Assembly: GCA_026419785.1 (NCBI GenBank)
Contig: JAODTK010003444.1
Location: 124,001-188,000, forward strand
Source: Sclerodactyla briareus
Taxonomy: Eukaryota > Echinodermata > Holothuroidea > Dendrochirotida > Sclerodactylidae
DNA length: 64,000 nt
Direction: 5' to 3'
The notes under the pieces are model-generated. The model saw nothing but the letters and a program-made list of their open reading frames with translations. It did not search any database and was not told the DNA's origin. Positions 45,283-57,375 of this stretch are shown here, in pieces (the first letter of the stretch is position 1; each line of letters opens with the position of its first letter). The position numbers and the translations under genes were made by a program.

Positions 45283-48200
45283 CTGTCATGCGTGAACAAA
45301 GAACGGAAAATATAATTATCAAATATTTGTTATCCAATAGCAACTTTGTCGAGCTGCTGACAGTTATAATGCTAATGAACAGTGCTTCATACTACATGAG
45401 TAGGACTCTAATGCAATGTGTGGAGGTCATACCATAAATGTTTGGGTACCTGTCTGCAAGTGATGAACGTTTTACTCACTGATTGAAAGAAGGAAGGAAT
45501 TTTAACATAAATGGAAAGGAAGCTATAAATAATAACACTCCAATATAGAGAGCAGAAAGAAAAAAATCAAAATTATGGCGGTGCCAGGGCTTTTGTGTGT
45601 ATATACAGCTGATGACGGTTTGGTTTGGTGTTGTTCTGTTGGCTGCCGTTCAGGAGGATGATAAGATAAGTCTGCTCACCCCACGTGCACGGAAGTAATG
45701 GAAAAACTACTATCATTAGTTTCCATTCTATAATCACACGTCTTCTCTTCTAATGACATTCATCTTGACATTCGTCTCGGATAGATTTGAATTGAACTGA
45801 ATACATTCCTTCGCACATGAAGACACCGACCGCTGGTACTGTAAGTACTGTAAGTATACTCAATCCCAGAACATTGCATGATAAAACAGGAATGTTTCTC
45901 GTTCACTGATACACCCGTGTCAATCTGTCCGCCAGTCCATTCATCTATTCATCAAACGTACCTGTCGTCTTTGGTCATCAGCCAATTGTGTTATATGTAA
46001 CGCTATAGGCCTCGCTCAGATTTGACAATAGATTCCCCAACCTCCCCAGACTGTTGTTCAATGAATCTGTGATAGTAGGTGTCCAAAAAATGGAATCTGC
46101 TTAGACCAGGATTCAGTAGATGCGGATGTGGTGTGCGGTATGAATGTGAAAACTGTAATTTAGCGATGGAGGTTGATATTTTAGGAGGAATTGTATCATT
46201 GTACCTATTGTTGGATGATATTTTGCGGCTACGGACGTGTGTATTTCTGCAAACCAATTGATTCAGATGTTTCTGTGTTTGTACTCGCGTGAATCACTAT
46301 TCGTAAGGTCGTCACATCCCACAACCGCACTATTGAATCTTAGCCCAATCGTATGAATCTTAGCTCAATTGACAAAACTTCAGACTGCCCATCATGAGGT
46401 TTCGAGTGCGAAAGACTGGTTTGACAAGGTTATTCCTTATGTTATTCTTGTCGTCTACCAGATGCTAATTGAGGGATCGTGGGGAAACTCGTTTTACGAC
46501 CGACGTTATCTCCTGCCACTTACTCCTAATAATCCGACTGCGTACCAGTCCTAATAGTCTTAAATGGTCCCTCGACTAATATGGCTGTTCACACTACCCT
46601 ACCCCTCCCATCCTACAACCGCGTACTATGCCTGCGGTTCAGCCAGAGAATACGGTAGGGTTTCCATTCACTGGTTATTAATTTGAAATCCAAGTTTCTT
46701 GTATGTTGTACAATGACCTACGAGATGGGCGACATAAAATGGAAAAAATAATGGTTGATGAATGGTCAATCAAAGGCATAAAACGCCCGGAGCGTTGTAA
46801 CATCTATATACACTGGTACACCACCCTTCTATAGTAGGTGGAAATAATATTACAATATTTGTTGCACTTGTATTGTTATTTGTTTGCTGTTAGCAACTCT
46901 TGAATAACACATTGCACTGTCTGTCCACTTCTTTTTTCATGTGCCAATTTACTTTAAGGTGGATAACCGTCTGCGACGACGTGAACGTGACTGACTTGAA
47001 CAAGCCTAAGAGTGGGAATGTGCATATTTATCATGTATATGAAGGCAAAACATAATGATAAAGTTGATGAGAGTGGAAATGTAGATTGGTCAGATGACAA
47101 AAAAAGCCACTTTGGCGACCGGTCGCCACTTTTCTGGCATTGTTTCATCCACATTTGTAATTCAGTTCAAACTACTTCTCGTGATTTTTGTTCCAGATCC
47201 ATTCGAAGGACAACTGCTAATATATTTGCTGGAGAAAACACTGAATGCTTTCATCTAAACCCGAAGTTCATACGACTTTCCGTTACGGAGTTACAATCCT
47301 TTGACGTTTGTGCATTTGTATTGCGAAAGATCGAAAAACATCCCATAATGCAATGATAATTGATGTCATATTTGCACAACCCTGCAAGCATTCTTTGTTT
47401 CTATTGAAATTCACACATTAACTACACTTTAGTCTATGGGAGAGAATTGCTGTAGTGGGTTGGTAGGTTTGATGGTTACTTTGTTGAGAGAAAGATAGCA
47501 GAACTTCTGCTAAATGTTGACTTCTCGGACAAAATGAAACAATAACATACATACCGGTAACATAATTTTAATTTTCCTGTGTCGGCCATCTGTGACGTCA
47601 TACGTTATTTCGCAGTTGGCATTCTGGCCAATATCTCTGTCATCAATGGGACTGAACTTTGGAGGCCAATAACTCTACATAGAAACATCGTTTTGAAATG
47701 GGGTTTTGGACCTATAGATACATTTTCCATTCTCCACAACCTAACCAATGCTGTATCCAGGCATGCAGTCGTCCTTCAAGCATTACAGAGATGGGGATCG
47801 TATAAATTACGGACTGTTGGTCTTGGCAACTGAAGTTCCTGCCTTCGATCATCATTCACTATTTCACTTTCACTTCATTTCACAAGGAGGTGCTAAACAA
47901 TGCGGAGATAAAGAGTAAGAATGGGATGGTATGACATTCATGGGATGGAGGATGGAACCTCTTCAAGAAAGTAATGCACGCAGCAGGGAAAGGGGGGCGA
48001 AGAAGATGACCAAAGAGAGATGGATAGCAATGTCAGAGCTGGTATGGACACCACTTTGATGTGAGTGCGGGAAGGGGAAAGCACATAACAGGGCGTCGCT
48101 TGGGCGCCACGACCCTGCAACTTAATAAGTGGAAAGAGGAAGAAGAAGGAAAAACTGGGGATCTACAGTTAGTGAATCATCAACGCATTCGACGAGTTGA

Positions 48201-48797
48201 ACATGAACAGAAGAACATGCCTACCTGTCACAGCATTGTCTCTCTGGGAAATTCCAGTCTCAGTAGAATTTAGCGGATCGTGGATACTCGTCAACATTCA
48301 AACAGTCAACATCTGAAAATACAAAATATTGCCTTATAAAAAAGGGGATCGTGGCTCCTAACATAAAGCCAAATGAGGTGTATGACGGATTATAACACAG
48401 CACTGATAGTTATCGTCTATGAAATGGGGGAAGGAGTCATGAGATAACCATATCGCCGTGAATTAACTGTTCTAAATAAATATCGGGTGTTATAGTTGTT
48501 ACACAAGGAAATCATATCGATTAACCTTCAATTCAGAGACAGTCACTGGTAAACACAAAACGTTTCTGGAATATTGCAAACATTTTATCTTGCAACAACT
48601 CTACCAAAACTATGAACCACGGTAACTAAGACCGTTGCTGTTGTGTCTCAGACCGCAAGGATAGTTCCGGGCAGATGGGGATTTGCATTTTCATCTAGTA
48701 GGCCTAGGCATCATTTTAGAATGGTATTCAATATTGGGCATACACATTGTGAAATGGAGAATTGTCTCAAAATGATCATCCACCTCCCCTAGATTCC
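45283..48797. other. unassigned 3.5-kb stretch
   Basis: Perhaps an intron of the preceding minus-strand gene. Several frames of 60-114 codons have no family resemblance. Around 47960-48150 a purine-rich segment reads weakly like the end of an RTE-type LINE, but too poorly to call. Confidence 0.4.
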
Positions 48798-49068
48798 ACA
48801 AATTTCCATACGACTCCCTTCACTTTATCAACCTTGCAATAATAGTTACCATTTAGAGAGCTAAACACACCATTTCTACCAGATCAGACCAAGCAATCTG
48901 GACTTGTTTTGACAAGGATTGTCAGACCCTGACCTCTGTTGACCTCAGATGACCTTTTAACTGACCCCACAACAGTAGGTTACACGTACTCACTCACCCT
49001 ATGTAAACATACCCCCATCCAGACCTTCACTAACTGACTGACTGTGAAGATGTATAAATCGGGAGATA

Positions 49069-49244
49069 CTCTACCTGCTGTGTGTTGTTGTTCTGTTCGT
49101 GAAATATCACTTCATGTGAGATTAAAGAGTCTGTTTGTAAAAGAAAGGGGATTGCCTGCTCGGTTGAAATCTGTAAATAGACAGAGGGGATCCGTAAATG
49201 GTTCCACAGGGAATGAGAATTCGGAGAATTTGTTCGACATGTAG
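49069..49244 (+). repeat. first of four 'CTACCTGCTGTGTG' segments
   Basis: A ~50-nt core (CTACCTGCTGTGTG, then TGTTCTGTTCGTG, then CACTTCATGTGAGATTAAAG) occurs at 49071, 50383, 51072 and 51893. The frame LPAVCCCSVREISLHVRLK is open here and at 50383 (LPAVCCCSVRDISLHVRLK) but broken in the other two. It may be an exon-like segment, but there is no clear splice acceptor. Confidence 0.4.
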
Positions 49245-49680
49245 TAGACATTTGCCTGTTTTATAGTAATTAACATAATCTTCGAATTTTCGAATTTATT
49301 TTGAAAAGGACGAATAATGGTTTCCATGAACCTATATTGGAAACCACAGAGATGAAGCAGAAAGATGTTGTAGAAATTGTGAATACATATAAAGCGACAC
49401 AACTGTAGATAGGATGTGGGGGTGTGTGAGAGACACAGTTCTTATTCCGACAACTTTTCTGTCATTCTGACAGTTTCAGTTTCTTTTAGTCCTGAAAATT
49501 GAGTATACTAAATTTAATCTTTTTTGAGCAAGCATACTGGACTTATCGCGTCGACGAGGTTGTCAGACCTTGATATCTGTTGACCTCAGATACCGTTTGA
49601 CCTGACCTTTGAACAGCGGGGTTCATGTCGCCAGCATGGGGAACATACATAGGAAGTTTGAGCCTCGTCCATCCATACTT

Positions 49681-50096
49681 AGGGAGGCGGATTAGCTCAG
49701 GTCAGTAGAGGCTCCAGCCGAAAAACCATTGATTGCGAGTTCGGAGCCCATTGGAGCCCGAGGACTTTTTTGTCCTCCTCCGCAAAATATGCCTGTTTGA
49801 CTGGCATGTCTCCTGAAATGTTCCACGCCACCCACGTGTTGAAATGGGTACCTCGTGAGATGACTTGTGAATAGTAGCGAGCGCCGTATGTGGCAGCCCT
49901 ATTGGGAAGTCCCCGAGGGACACGAAAATGGAGGTCGAACTGAAATAGTGCGTCTGGAGAGAACAAGCTAGAGTGCGGTGCTGTTAGTACGGGTGTTGTG
50001 ACAAGTCAATGATGATCAGGGGGAATCGGAAGCCTCTTGAGCATGTCTTCGACGTGAAAGAGCGCTATATAAGAACGAGAATATTATTATTAAGTA
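49681..50096 (+). mobile_element. tRNA-headed SINE with 6-bp target duplication
   Basis: ATACTT at 49675-49680 is repeated at 50097-50102. The element starts with a tRNA-like head: GGCGGATTAGCTCAG (A box) and, about 50 bp on, GATTGCGAGTTCGGAGCCC (B box, degraded). The body matches the SINE at 53060. The tail is TTGAGCATG, then AGAGCGCTATATAAG and ATT units. RNA polymerase III transcription from the internal boxes and LINE-driven insertion are the known biology of such elements. Confidence 0.85.
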
Positions 50097-50775
50097 ATAC
50101 TTGTTGGAGTTATAGTGTTTACAAGCGAAAGGAAAGTCACACACATACACCTACACTACATAAGACATACTACACAGATTCCTCGAGACTGACGTTAAGT
50201 AATGAGAACGATGGACCATTCTTTAGCTGAGTAAGCGTCAGAAAAATATTACATTTCTTCTGAAGTTTCGTTACTTTTTGCTGGTTGTATTAATGGATTC
50301 TCTTCTTGTTCATGCCCATCAAGTAATTAACTACTGACTGATCGACTGCCAGATAACAGAATGTACAGCTAGGAAAATACGACTACCTGCTGTGTGCTGT
50401 TGTTCTGTTCGTGACATATCACTTCATGTGAGATTAAAGGCTTCGGTGTGTCACAGGGATCGCTTGCTCGGTCGGAATCTGTCAATGGACAGTTGGAAGC
50501 TCAAAAAATTGAAGACGAATATTTCTTCACAAGGAGAGAATGATTTGAAAAATAACGCCGGACAGTGCAGTATACCTAGGAGTTCAGTTAGCTATCTTGG
50601 CGTGTACATGTAGGATGACAGAGGTCCACACCAAGTCCTAGTGCTAGTGACTATCCTGGTAGCTGCGTTTTGGGTGTTGTGTAACTTATGCAGTTCCGTG
50701 AGCGGGCCCTGCTTCCATTTGCTTCCAGCAGCTGCCAAGCTTGGATCGACTTTAGTAGTTTTACTCTCACAGTTT

Positions 50776-52116
50776 TCGACATACAATTCCCTTCAAGTCC
50801 CTTCACTTTAGCAACTTTGCAATAACTATAATTACTATTTATGAGAGCTAAACACAATAACCATTTCTACTACCCGATCGGATCAATAAGTCTGGACTTG
50901 TTTGACAATGATTTTCAAAGACTTGACCTCGCTGACCTCATTACCTTTGAACTACTGAACTGACCCCACAACATAGGTTTCACGTACTTACCATAGGGAA
51001 CATCCATCCATCCAGACCTCACTAACTGATGCCCTGGTGAAGAGGTATATATAGCTCGGGGATCGGATACTCTACCTGTGGTGCTGTTGTTCTCTTCGTG
51101 AAATATCACTTTATGTGATTAAGCGGATTTCGTCGTGTAAAAATGGATTTCCCGCTCGGTTGAAATCGTAAATAGACAGGGGGATCTAGGAAGGTTCACG
51201 GGGGAATAATAATTCAGATAATTTGCTAGACAAGTAGTAGAAATTTGCTGTTTTTATAAAAATTAAACAATCTTCGAAGCTTCAATTTTTTTTGTTTTTT
51301 TTTTTTTTTTTTTTCATTTGCGAAAAAGCAAAGAATGATGCCAATTTTTATCTCGACTCATCGCGTTAACAAGGTGTTCAAACAAAAACAAAAATATCTT
51401 AAACTCTAGTCTCACAAATTTCTTACAATTTTGGCAGTTTCAGTTTCATTGGTCCCATAAAAAAGTGTTACTATTAAATTCAGTCTTCATGGAGCAAGCT
51501 TCTTGACTTATCGCGTCGACGAGGATGACAGACTTGAATATGTGACCTCAGTAACCTTGACTGTCATGAAACGCGGGGTTCATGTACCCAACACGGGGAA
51601 CATACATACAAGTATGAGCTTCATCCATCCAATTACTGTCCGGGTTATCGTACTTACAAGCAAAATGTCACTCAAATACACACACACGGCTACGACATGA
51701 ATGCAGATTTTCTCGGGAACTGACGTCAACGAAGTGAGAACATCGACTATTCTCTAGATGATTAAGCGTTCAGAAAATTCAATTGCGCCTGAATTTTCGT
51801 ACTTTTGCTGTTGTATTAATGGATTCTCTTATCCCCATGCCCAACGAGTGATCAACCACTGCCCGGTAATAGAATGTACAGCTAGAAATACGTCTACCTG
51901 CGTGTGCTGTTGTTTTGTTCGTGACAGGTCACTTTCCATGTGAGATTAAAGGCTCGGTGTGTCACAGGGATCGCTTGCACGGCGAATCTGGAAATGGACA
52001 ATTGGAACCTCAAAAATTGACGAGGTCTTCACAGGGGAGGAATGATCGACCATAACGCTGGAAAGTGCAGTAGAACTAGGAGTGTAATTTGCTATCTGCG
52101 TATGTATGCAGGATGA
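50776..52116 (+). repeat. direct duplication, copy 2 (empty SINE site)
   Basis: Follows copy 1 after about 145 bp. At the point corresponding to the SINE, 51630-51650 runs from CATCCATCCAATTACT straight into GGGTTATCGTACTTACAAGC with no insertion. Differences from copy 1 are mainly 1-5 base indels plus substitutions. It has its own 25-T-rich tract at 51288-51315. Confidence 0.8.
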
Positions 52117-53059
52117 CCAAAAAATAGGTTCTTTTAGTTCATACATGGAGGGCTATATACCAAATTTCCAACTTGTTCGAGTGAAATTTGGACTCAGACA
52201 AACAAGTGTGTCTGCTATTGTGTTGCGAAGTGTTAACCTGTAATTTACGGAGACCATTTGTTAGAGACATTGACGAATTTTGAAAGAGTTATCAGTATGG
52301 TCGCAAATTGACAGTCGAAGTATGCCGTCTATCCTTGTCTTCCGTGGCGAATTGCAACGAACAGTTTGAACTTGAAGAGGAACACAAACCGTGTAATTTA
52401 CAAAAAAAACAAAAGTTATTTCACTATTCACAAGGACACTGGAGCTTCGAAATCCACAAGAAGGTGGAAACGCAGTCCAACAGTAACGAATTCAGGTACC
52501 TGGGTCAACAGATACTAAAACGTGTGGGCGTGTCGAGGGTATGTTTGCCGACACTACTCCCTAGCACGGAAGGGCGGGCCTATCTCAGTCAATAAATTGG
52601 GAAATAAGCCCCGCACCATTCATGTTTATTCCGTCCAACCAACCTTGACACAGACACTGTCATGGAACGGTACCTCGCTGATTTGAAGGGCGTACTATAG
52701 GCTATCCACATACAAGTAAACCAATTTTCTCTGGATGTAGACAACGGACGGTACCAACTTCAACATATCTGGGACAGCCCTCTGAAAACACACACGCCAT
52801 AATGTTGGAGACCTCACACAGCCTCAGTTCAATGCTGGTGACCAAGGTATATGGATGTTGTTTCGGAAACTACACGTTCTATCACTAGAAGGGAGCGTCT
52901 CGACGTCATATCTCACTGACCATTCCTTTTCGGAAAACTCACGAATTTCTCCCTATTCTTTGTTTAGCCTAAAACGTGGTGGCAATAGTCCGCCACTAAC
53001 CGTTTGTCACAGTGATTGCAGTATGAAGGGCATGAGTGGTGCTGGAATTCTCCTCACAG
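52117..53059. other. unassigned non-coding stretch
   Basis: The 95-codon plus-strand frame at 52308-52595 is polar and not recognised. Confidence 0.4.
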
Positions 53060-53416
53060 GGAGGCGGATTAGCTCAGTCGTGAAGCGCCAGACTGCGAAA
53101 ATCATTGATTAGTTCGAGCCCATTGGCAGCCCGAGGAACTTTTCCGCTGTGTGTTGGACAAGACTGAATGTTCCACACCACCCACATGTACCTTTGGATG
53201 TGACTTGTGAAGAGTAGTTGAGCGCCCGTACGTGACCGCCCTTTGGATCCCCAAAGGAACCCCGATGAAGTGACGTACTAAAACGGTACGTCGTGGGAGA
53301 ACAAGCAAGAGTGCGTGCTGCATAAGTAACGGGTGTGACAAGTCACTTAATGATCGGGTTGAATATCTGTAAAGCGCTTTGAACGTGACGAACGCTATAT
53401 AAGAACAATAGTAATT
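53060..53416 (+). mobile_element. tRNA-headed SINE, nearly complete
   Basis: Head GGCGGATTAGCTCAGTCGTG with GAAGCGCCAGACTG (A box and anticodon arm region) and B box TTAGTTCGAGCCC at about 53108. The head most resembles tRNA-Phe among tRNAs I know. A ~270-bp body follows, then the tail TGTAAAGCGCTTTGAACG and CGCTATATAAGAAC. No clear target duplication, because the next SINE abuts it. Confidence 0.85.
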
Positions 53417-53686
53417 GGCGTGGCGGATTAGTCATCGGTAAGCCCCTGAAACTGCTCCATACCGCGGAACCATTGAGTGCGAGTTTCTTCATTGGGAAGC
53501 ACGAGAACCCCGTATACGGTTGGGCAGTCGTGTCTCCTGAATTGTGTCATCCCACCCCCGTGTTAAAGTGGAGACTTGCAAAGATAAGCGGCGAACGCTG
53601 CATGTGCCGCCATATTGGACGTACCCGAGAGACCTGATATAGTGACGTCACTTACTGCGAGGGTGCGTCAGCTATAACTCACTGGA

Positions 53687-53726
<40 letters not shown>

Positions 53727-53760
53727 TTTTTTTTTTTTTTTTTATTATTATTATTATACA
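53417..53760 (+). mobile_element. third, diverged SINE copy with (ATT)n end
   Basis: GGCGTGGCGGATTAGTCATC opens it in the same orientation as the preceding SINE. The body shares GTCTCCTGAATTGTG and CCCACCCCCGTGTT with the copy at 49.8 kb. ATT units from about 53686 with a T-run at 53726-53743 end it. Confidence 0.7.
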
Positions 53761-54154
53761 ACAGTAAGGTAAAACCACATATCTTCGAATTGGGGATATA
53801 ATTAACTACCGGTAGTCTAATTTTACAAAGACCACAACATTAATAGAAGACTTACATTCGCGACCACCGCTGTCTATGTTGTCCTTCGTCAAGGATTTTT
53901 AGTGGCGCGGACGGCCGACAGTACCATAGCGTACTCTCTGCTGCATTCAGTTCATCGTACCAACCGCACGCAACTCGTAGTAACTACATGGGCAAATTAA
54001 GACAAAATCAATACTATCCTGTGATTATTACACATGGCCAGTAAAATGTGTTACGTTGACACCTGGACAGTGAAAACTGGATTCTGTAGCTCGCGTTAAA
54101 ATGTGCAGACCCCAAACCTGTAATCGAGCTGGAAAGCCTAGCAGTAACGGTGAT
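53761..54154. other. unassigned non-coding stretch
   Basis: Nothing recognised. Confidence 0.4.
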
Positions 54155-54395
54155 TAGCCCCCGGAGGTATAGGCTGTTTAGTAATATTATGCATGTCCAT
54201 TACATTCAAGCTGATATGAGGGGTTCCATGTCAGGGATTTGTGATGAAGGCTGGGGGTTGGTAGGGTTAAGCAGTTAGTGTCTCATGTGTGTAAGGAAAG
54301 AGTGAAGGGTAAGATACACGGTGAGAGGGTAAGGGTGATCTCGAGGAATACCCTACAGAAGATCACGGTTAATTCCGAGTATATAATATACACAT
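54155..54395 (+). repeat. direct duplication with 56050-56283, copy 1
   Basis: Shared text includes GGAGGTATAGGCTGTT, CATTCAAGCTGAT, GGGTGATCTCGAGGAATAC and AATTCCGAGTATATAA. The copies lie about 1.89 kb apart in the same orientation. Confidence 0.8.
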
Positions 54396-55065
54396 ACCAA
54401 GTATGGCTTCATCATATCAGGGGGGTCTAATATCGTGTTTTCACAGCCAAAATTTGGCAAATTGTTGATTTTTCACCATTATTATTTACCAACATTCACC
54501 CCGAGACCTAGACCAAATCAAGAGGTCCAATGTACTGGCCCCTTGAGAAAGCTACACCCTAAATTTGACCCGATCATACCAACCCTTGCTGGACTTTTCG
54601 TGTTTTCAGATTTGCCTCTGGTGATACGCAGATGCCTCTGACCTGACCTCACAACAATTAGTTCATGTCCACATCAATCATGGGAAAACACATACCCAGT
54701 ATAGCTTCAACCCATCCAGGTGGGGCCGATTTATCGTATTCACAAGCCAAATTGGCCAATTATGGGACTTTCACAAATGTCATTTTCACGTAAAATTCAT
54801 CACCCCGACCATACCGAAACCATAGGGTCCCTGTACATCCCCATAAGAAAGCTACACAGCCAATTTGAACCCGATCAGACCCAGTCCATTCTGGACTTGT
54901 GTGTTCACAAGGTTTTCAGACTTTGAACCTCTGGTGACCTCAGATGACCTCTGACCTAACCACCAAACAATAGGGGGTTCATGTACTCACTATGGGTAAC
55001 CCACATACCGGATGAGCTTCATCCATCCAGGTTGGGTTTAGTTACCGTGTCAGTTACCAAGCCAT
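54395..55065 (+). repeat. 305-bp family, tandem copies, plus orientation
   Basis: The GAGCTTCATCCATCCAGG landmark recurs in variant form at about 54408, 54705 and 55015, giving a unit of 300-310 bp. A unit comprises the half-site cluster, 'caatagggttcatgtact', 'accaagtatgagcttcat', 'gtcgagttatcgtgttcac', then a related second half with 'ccatagggtccctgtac', 'gaaagctacaca' and 'ctggacttgtgtgttcac'. TGACCT sits at 54935, 54945 and 54952 (spacers 4 and 1). The two halves look like ancient duplicates of each other. Confidence 0.85.
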
Positions 55066-55083
55066 CGTTACTACACCCCACCC

Positions 55084-55132
55084 ACACACACACACACACA
55101 CACAAACACCACAACAAACTCACACACACACT
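55084..55132 (+). repeat. CA microsatellite
   Basis: ACAC units with CAAAC and CACAACAAAC interruptions. Confidence 0.9.
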
Positions 55133-55505
55133 GTCATGACATGCATAGACCCTCTGACTTCGTCAAGGAATAAAAACAGGTTGGTTGGGCTATGGCAGTT
55201 GGTGACGTCATTCCAGTCAGGTTTTGAGACACATATATTATTAGGCTTCGATTATGGCCTTTATATTCACTGCCGCGTGCAGCAGTGTCGGAATAAGCCA
55301 AGAGGACGTGATAGTACAAGAAATTGATCCCGGTCCTTTGCGAACACGTCTCACTTAGAAATTTACACAGCAAATCCATGCAAGCATGACCGATCTCGTC
55401 AAAAATTTAAACCATCCAAAGGTATAGGCACTACTCACCACATTCACACAAAACTGAAACCATCTACCGACCATGGTAAGAAACTTACGAACACTGTGGG
55501 CTTAC
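55133..55505. other. unassigned non-coding stretch
   Basis: Nothing recognised. Confidence 0.4.
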
Positions 55506-55563
55506 CCGTTGGTTTTTCCGTGGTGTTCTCAGAATCATTCTCGAGCTTTTCGTCATCAGGTCC
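55506..55563 (-). other. candidate 58-nt micro-exon, acidic
   Basis: On the minus strand, GGTTTTAAAG precedes and GTAAGC follows. One frame reads GPDDEKLENDSENTTEKPTG. A related segment at 56740-56787 has the same signals, which suggests a duplicated exon rather than chance, but no flanking exons were found. Confidence 0.3.
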
Positions 55564-56049
55564 CTTTAAAACCAAAGGTTTTATAATTGAGCTGAAGCCA
55601 TCCTCCCAATCTAAACGAAACAAACTATAGTATCATGCTTCGTATGTATATTTGATGGCAGTGTCAGGGGAAGCCCGCGAGCCAATGAACAATAACTAAC
55701 TCTTTGATCTTTATGAACAGTTAAGGGTTCACACTTATTGGAATATTTAAAACAGCTGTCCCTTGGTCCCCCATTCTCCCTTAAAATAAATTTTGTAATA
55801 CATGTCTGAACCTCCACGTCAACGAAGAACGAAACAATGAATTGATTCTAGATCACAAATCTCATTTTGAGAAACCCTCCTCGCTACCCGTTTGGATTTT
55901 CATATTCATTTCGAGCGTTTCAATTTCAATCATCGCGTTCTTTGGATCCAACGTTTGAGCTATTGTGTAAAACAGAATTTTGTTATTAGGCTTCATATGC
56001 AAACGTCTTTACTTTTGAACGCGTTGATGTACTTCCCTTCTCCGTTATT
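55564..56049. other. unassigned non-coding stretch
   Basis: Nothing recognised. Confidence 0.4.
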
Positions 56050-56283
56050 AGCCCACGGAGTATAGGCTGTTATCAATACTATTCATGTTCCAGTATATTC
56101 AAGCTGATTATAGGGTTCAGTTTGCCGGGGTTTTGTTGATGAAGGATAGGGGCTGGTAGGATATGGATTTAGTGTCTCAGTGGTTAAGAAAAAGGTGAAG
56201 GGTATATGCCAGCCAGGTGAGTGGGTAGGGTGATCTCGAGGAATACATGACGAAGAATCACAGTCAATTCCGAGTATATAAGG
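56050..56283 (+). repeat. direct duplication with 54155-54395, copy 2
   Basis: See copy 1. This copy carries AATCACAGTCAATTCCGAG where copy 1 has GATCACGGTTAATTCCGAG. Confidence 0.8.
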
Positions 56284-56739
56284 GACACAGTTGCAGGCAA
56301 TGTAAATGTGTGCCTGGTTTACCGTCCTAATAGTTGCAATAATCAATTCCACCAAATTCGAGCATTCCTGCGTGTTTGAGATATTGTATAACATTCTATC
56401 GAGATGCGAAACGACACCATTTACCATATAGGAATTATATGTAGCACAACGCATGTACCCCATGACGTATTTTTAGAAATAATATGAAATAACTCAACGA
56501 GGCAACATGTTTGATTCTCTGAATGAAAAGGTGTTTTTCGTCTTGCAATTCTCCTTTCTTCCATGTCAGTTTCAAGAAAGTATGTTCCTGACCATTGTAT
56601 TTTGGAGATATATATTAACACGTACTCACCGGAAAACGATCCAATCAGCATTGTCGTTTTTAATGTGAACCGTCCAGTTGGCTATATATCTACATACACA
56701 AACTAAAAACCCCAGCATTCCGCTACACTGTTCACTAAC
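56284..56739. other. unassigned non-coding stretch
   Basis: The 126-codon minus frame at 56083-56463 crosses the duplication and is not conserved in the other copy, so it is unlikely to code. Confidence 0.45.
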
Positions 56740-56787
56740 CCGTGGTTGTTCTTCCTAATCAGTTTCGGGCTGCTCATCATCAAGTTC
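56740..56787 (-). other. candidate 48-nt micro-exon, duplicate with internal stop
   Basis: On the minus strand, CTGGTTTTAG precedes and GTTAGT follows. The frame reads xLDDEQPETD, then TAG, then EEQPR, parallel to the copy at 55506. The stop means it is dead or spliced differently. Confidence 0.3.
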
Positions 56788-56879
56788 CTAAAACCAGAAA
56801 GCCAAAAGCATTGTGATCCATGAAACCTAACCAGACACAAGGACAATCGAGGATTGTACTAGCTCATTGTGGGGAAAAC

Positions 56880-57375
56880 GAACGTCTCACAAATTCCCCA
56901 TTTTGCCTAAACCAACAATAGGGTTCCTATACTCTTGTAAGATAGATACACGCCAATTCAAGGATTTTAGACTTGGACTCTGGTGACCTCAAAACACATA
57001 GGGTCATGTGAATGCATCAGCGGGAACAACAGTACCATGTATGAGCTTCACCCATTCAGTTATCGTGTTCACAAGCCATAAATGGCAAAAATATTGATTT
57101 TAGAAGAAAAAAAAATTACCCCAAAATTTCCTGGACCTATAGCCAAAACAATAGGTTGCTGTACCCCCCATTAGGAAGCCACCACAAATTTCAACCGATC
57201 AGATCAACCGATCTGATTCATCGTGTTCACAAGGTTATCAGACTTTAACCGATGGTGACCTCAGATGACCTCTGACCTGACTCCAAAACAATAAGTTTAG
57301 GTCCCCATTATGGGGAACACAAATACCAAGTATGAGCTTCATCCATCCAGGTGGGGTCGCGTTGACGTAATTCCC
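56880..57375 (+). repeat. 305-bp family, plus orientation, with DR4 and DR1
   Basis: TGACCT at 57256, 57266 and 57273 (spacers 4 and 1), followed by CCAAAACAATAAG, CAAGTATGAGCTTCATCCAT and GGTGGGGTCGCGTTGACG. A degraded unit precedes it. Confidence 0.8.

Larger units (their letters stand above)
48798..50630 (+). repeat. direct duplication, copy 1 (contains a SINE)
   Basis: Matches 50776-52116 throughout with many small indels. Shared landmarks: 'ttcactttatcaac', 'tctggacttg', 'gaaatatcact', 'gacaggtagtag'-like text near 49240, TTATCGCGTCGACGAGG at 49545 and ATGGATTCTCTT at 50292. The SINE at 49681-50096 is extra to this copy. Two 305-bp family fragments (48890-49040 and 49555-49675) lie inside. 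Confidence 0.8.

Noticed and set aside
47940..48160. Purine-rich segment reading faintly like an RTE-type LINE C-terminus
   Set aside because: The resemblance is limited to a basic GRRR-type stretch and broken frames; too weak to call.
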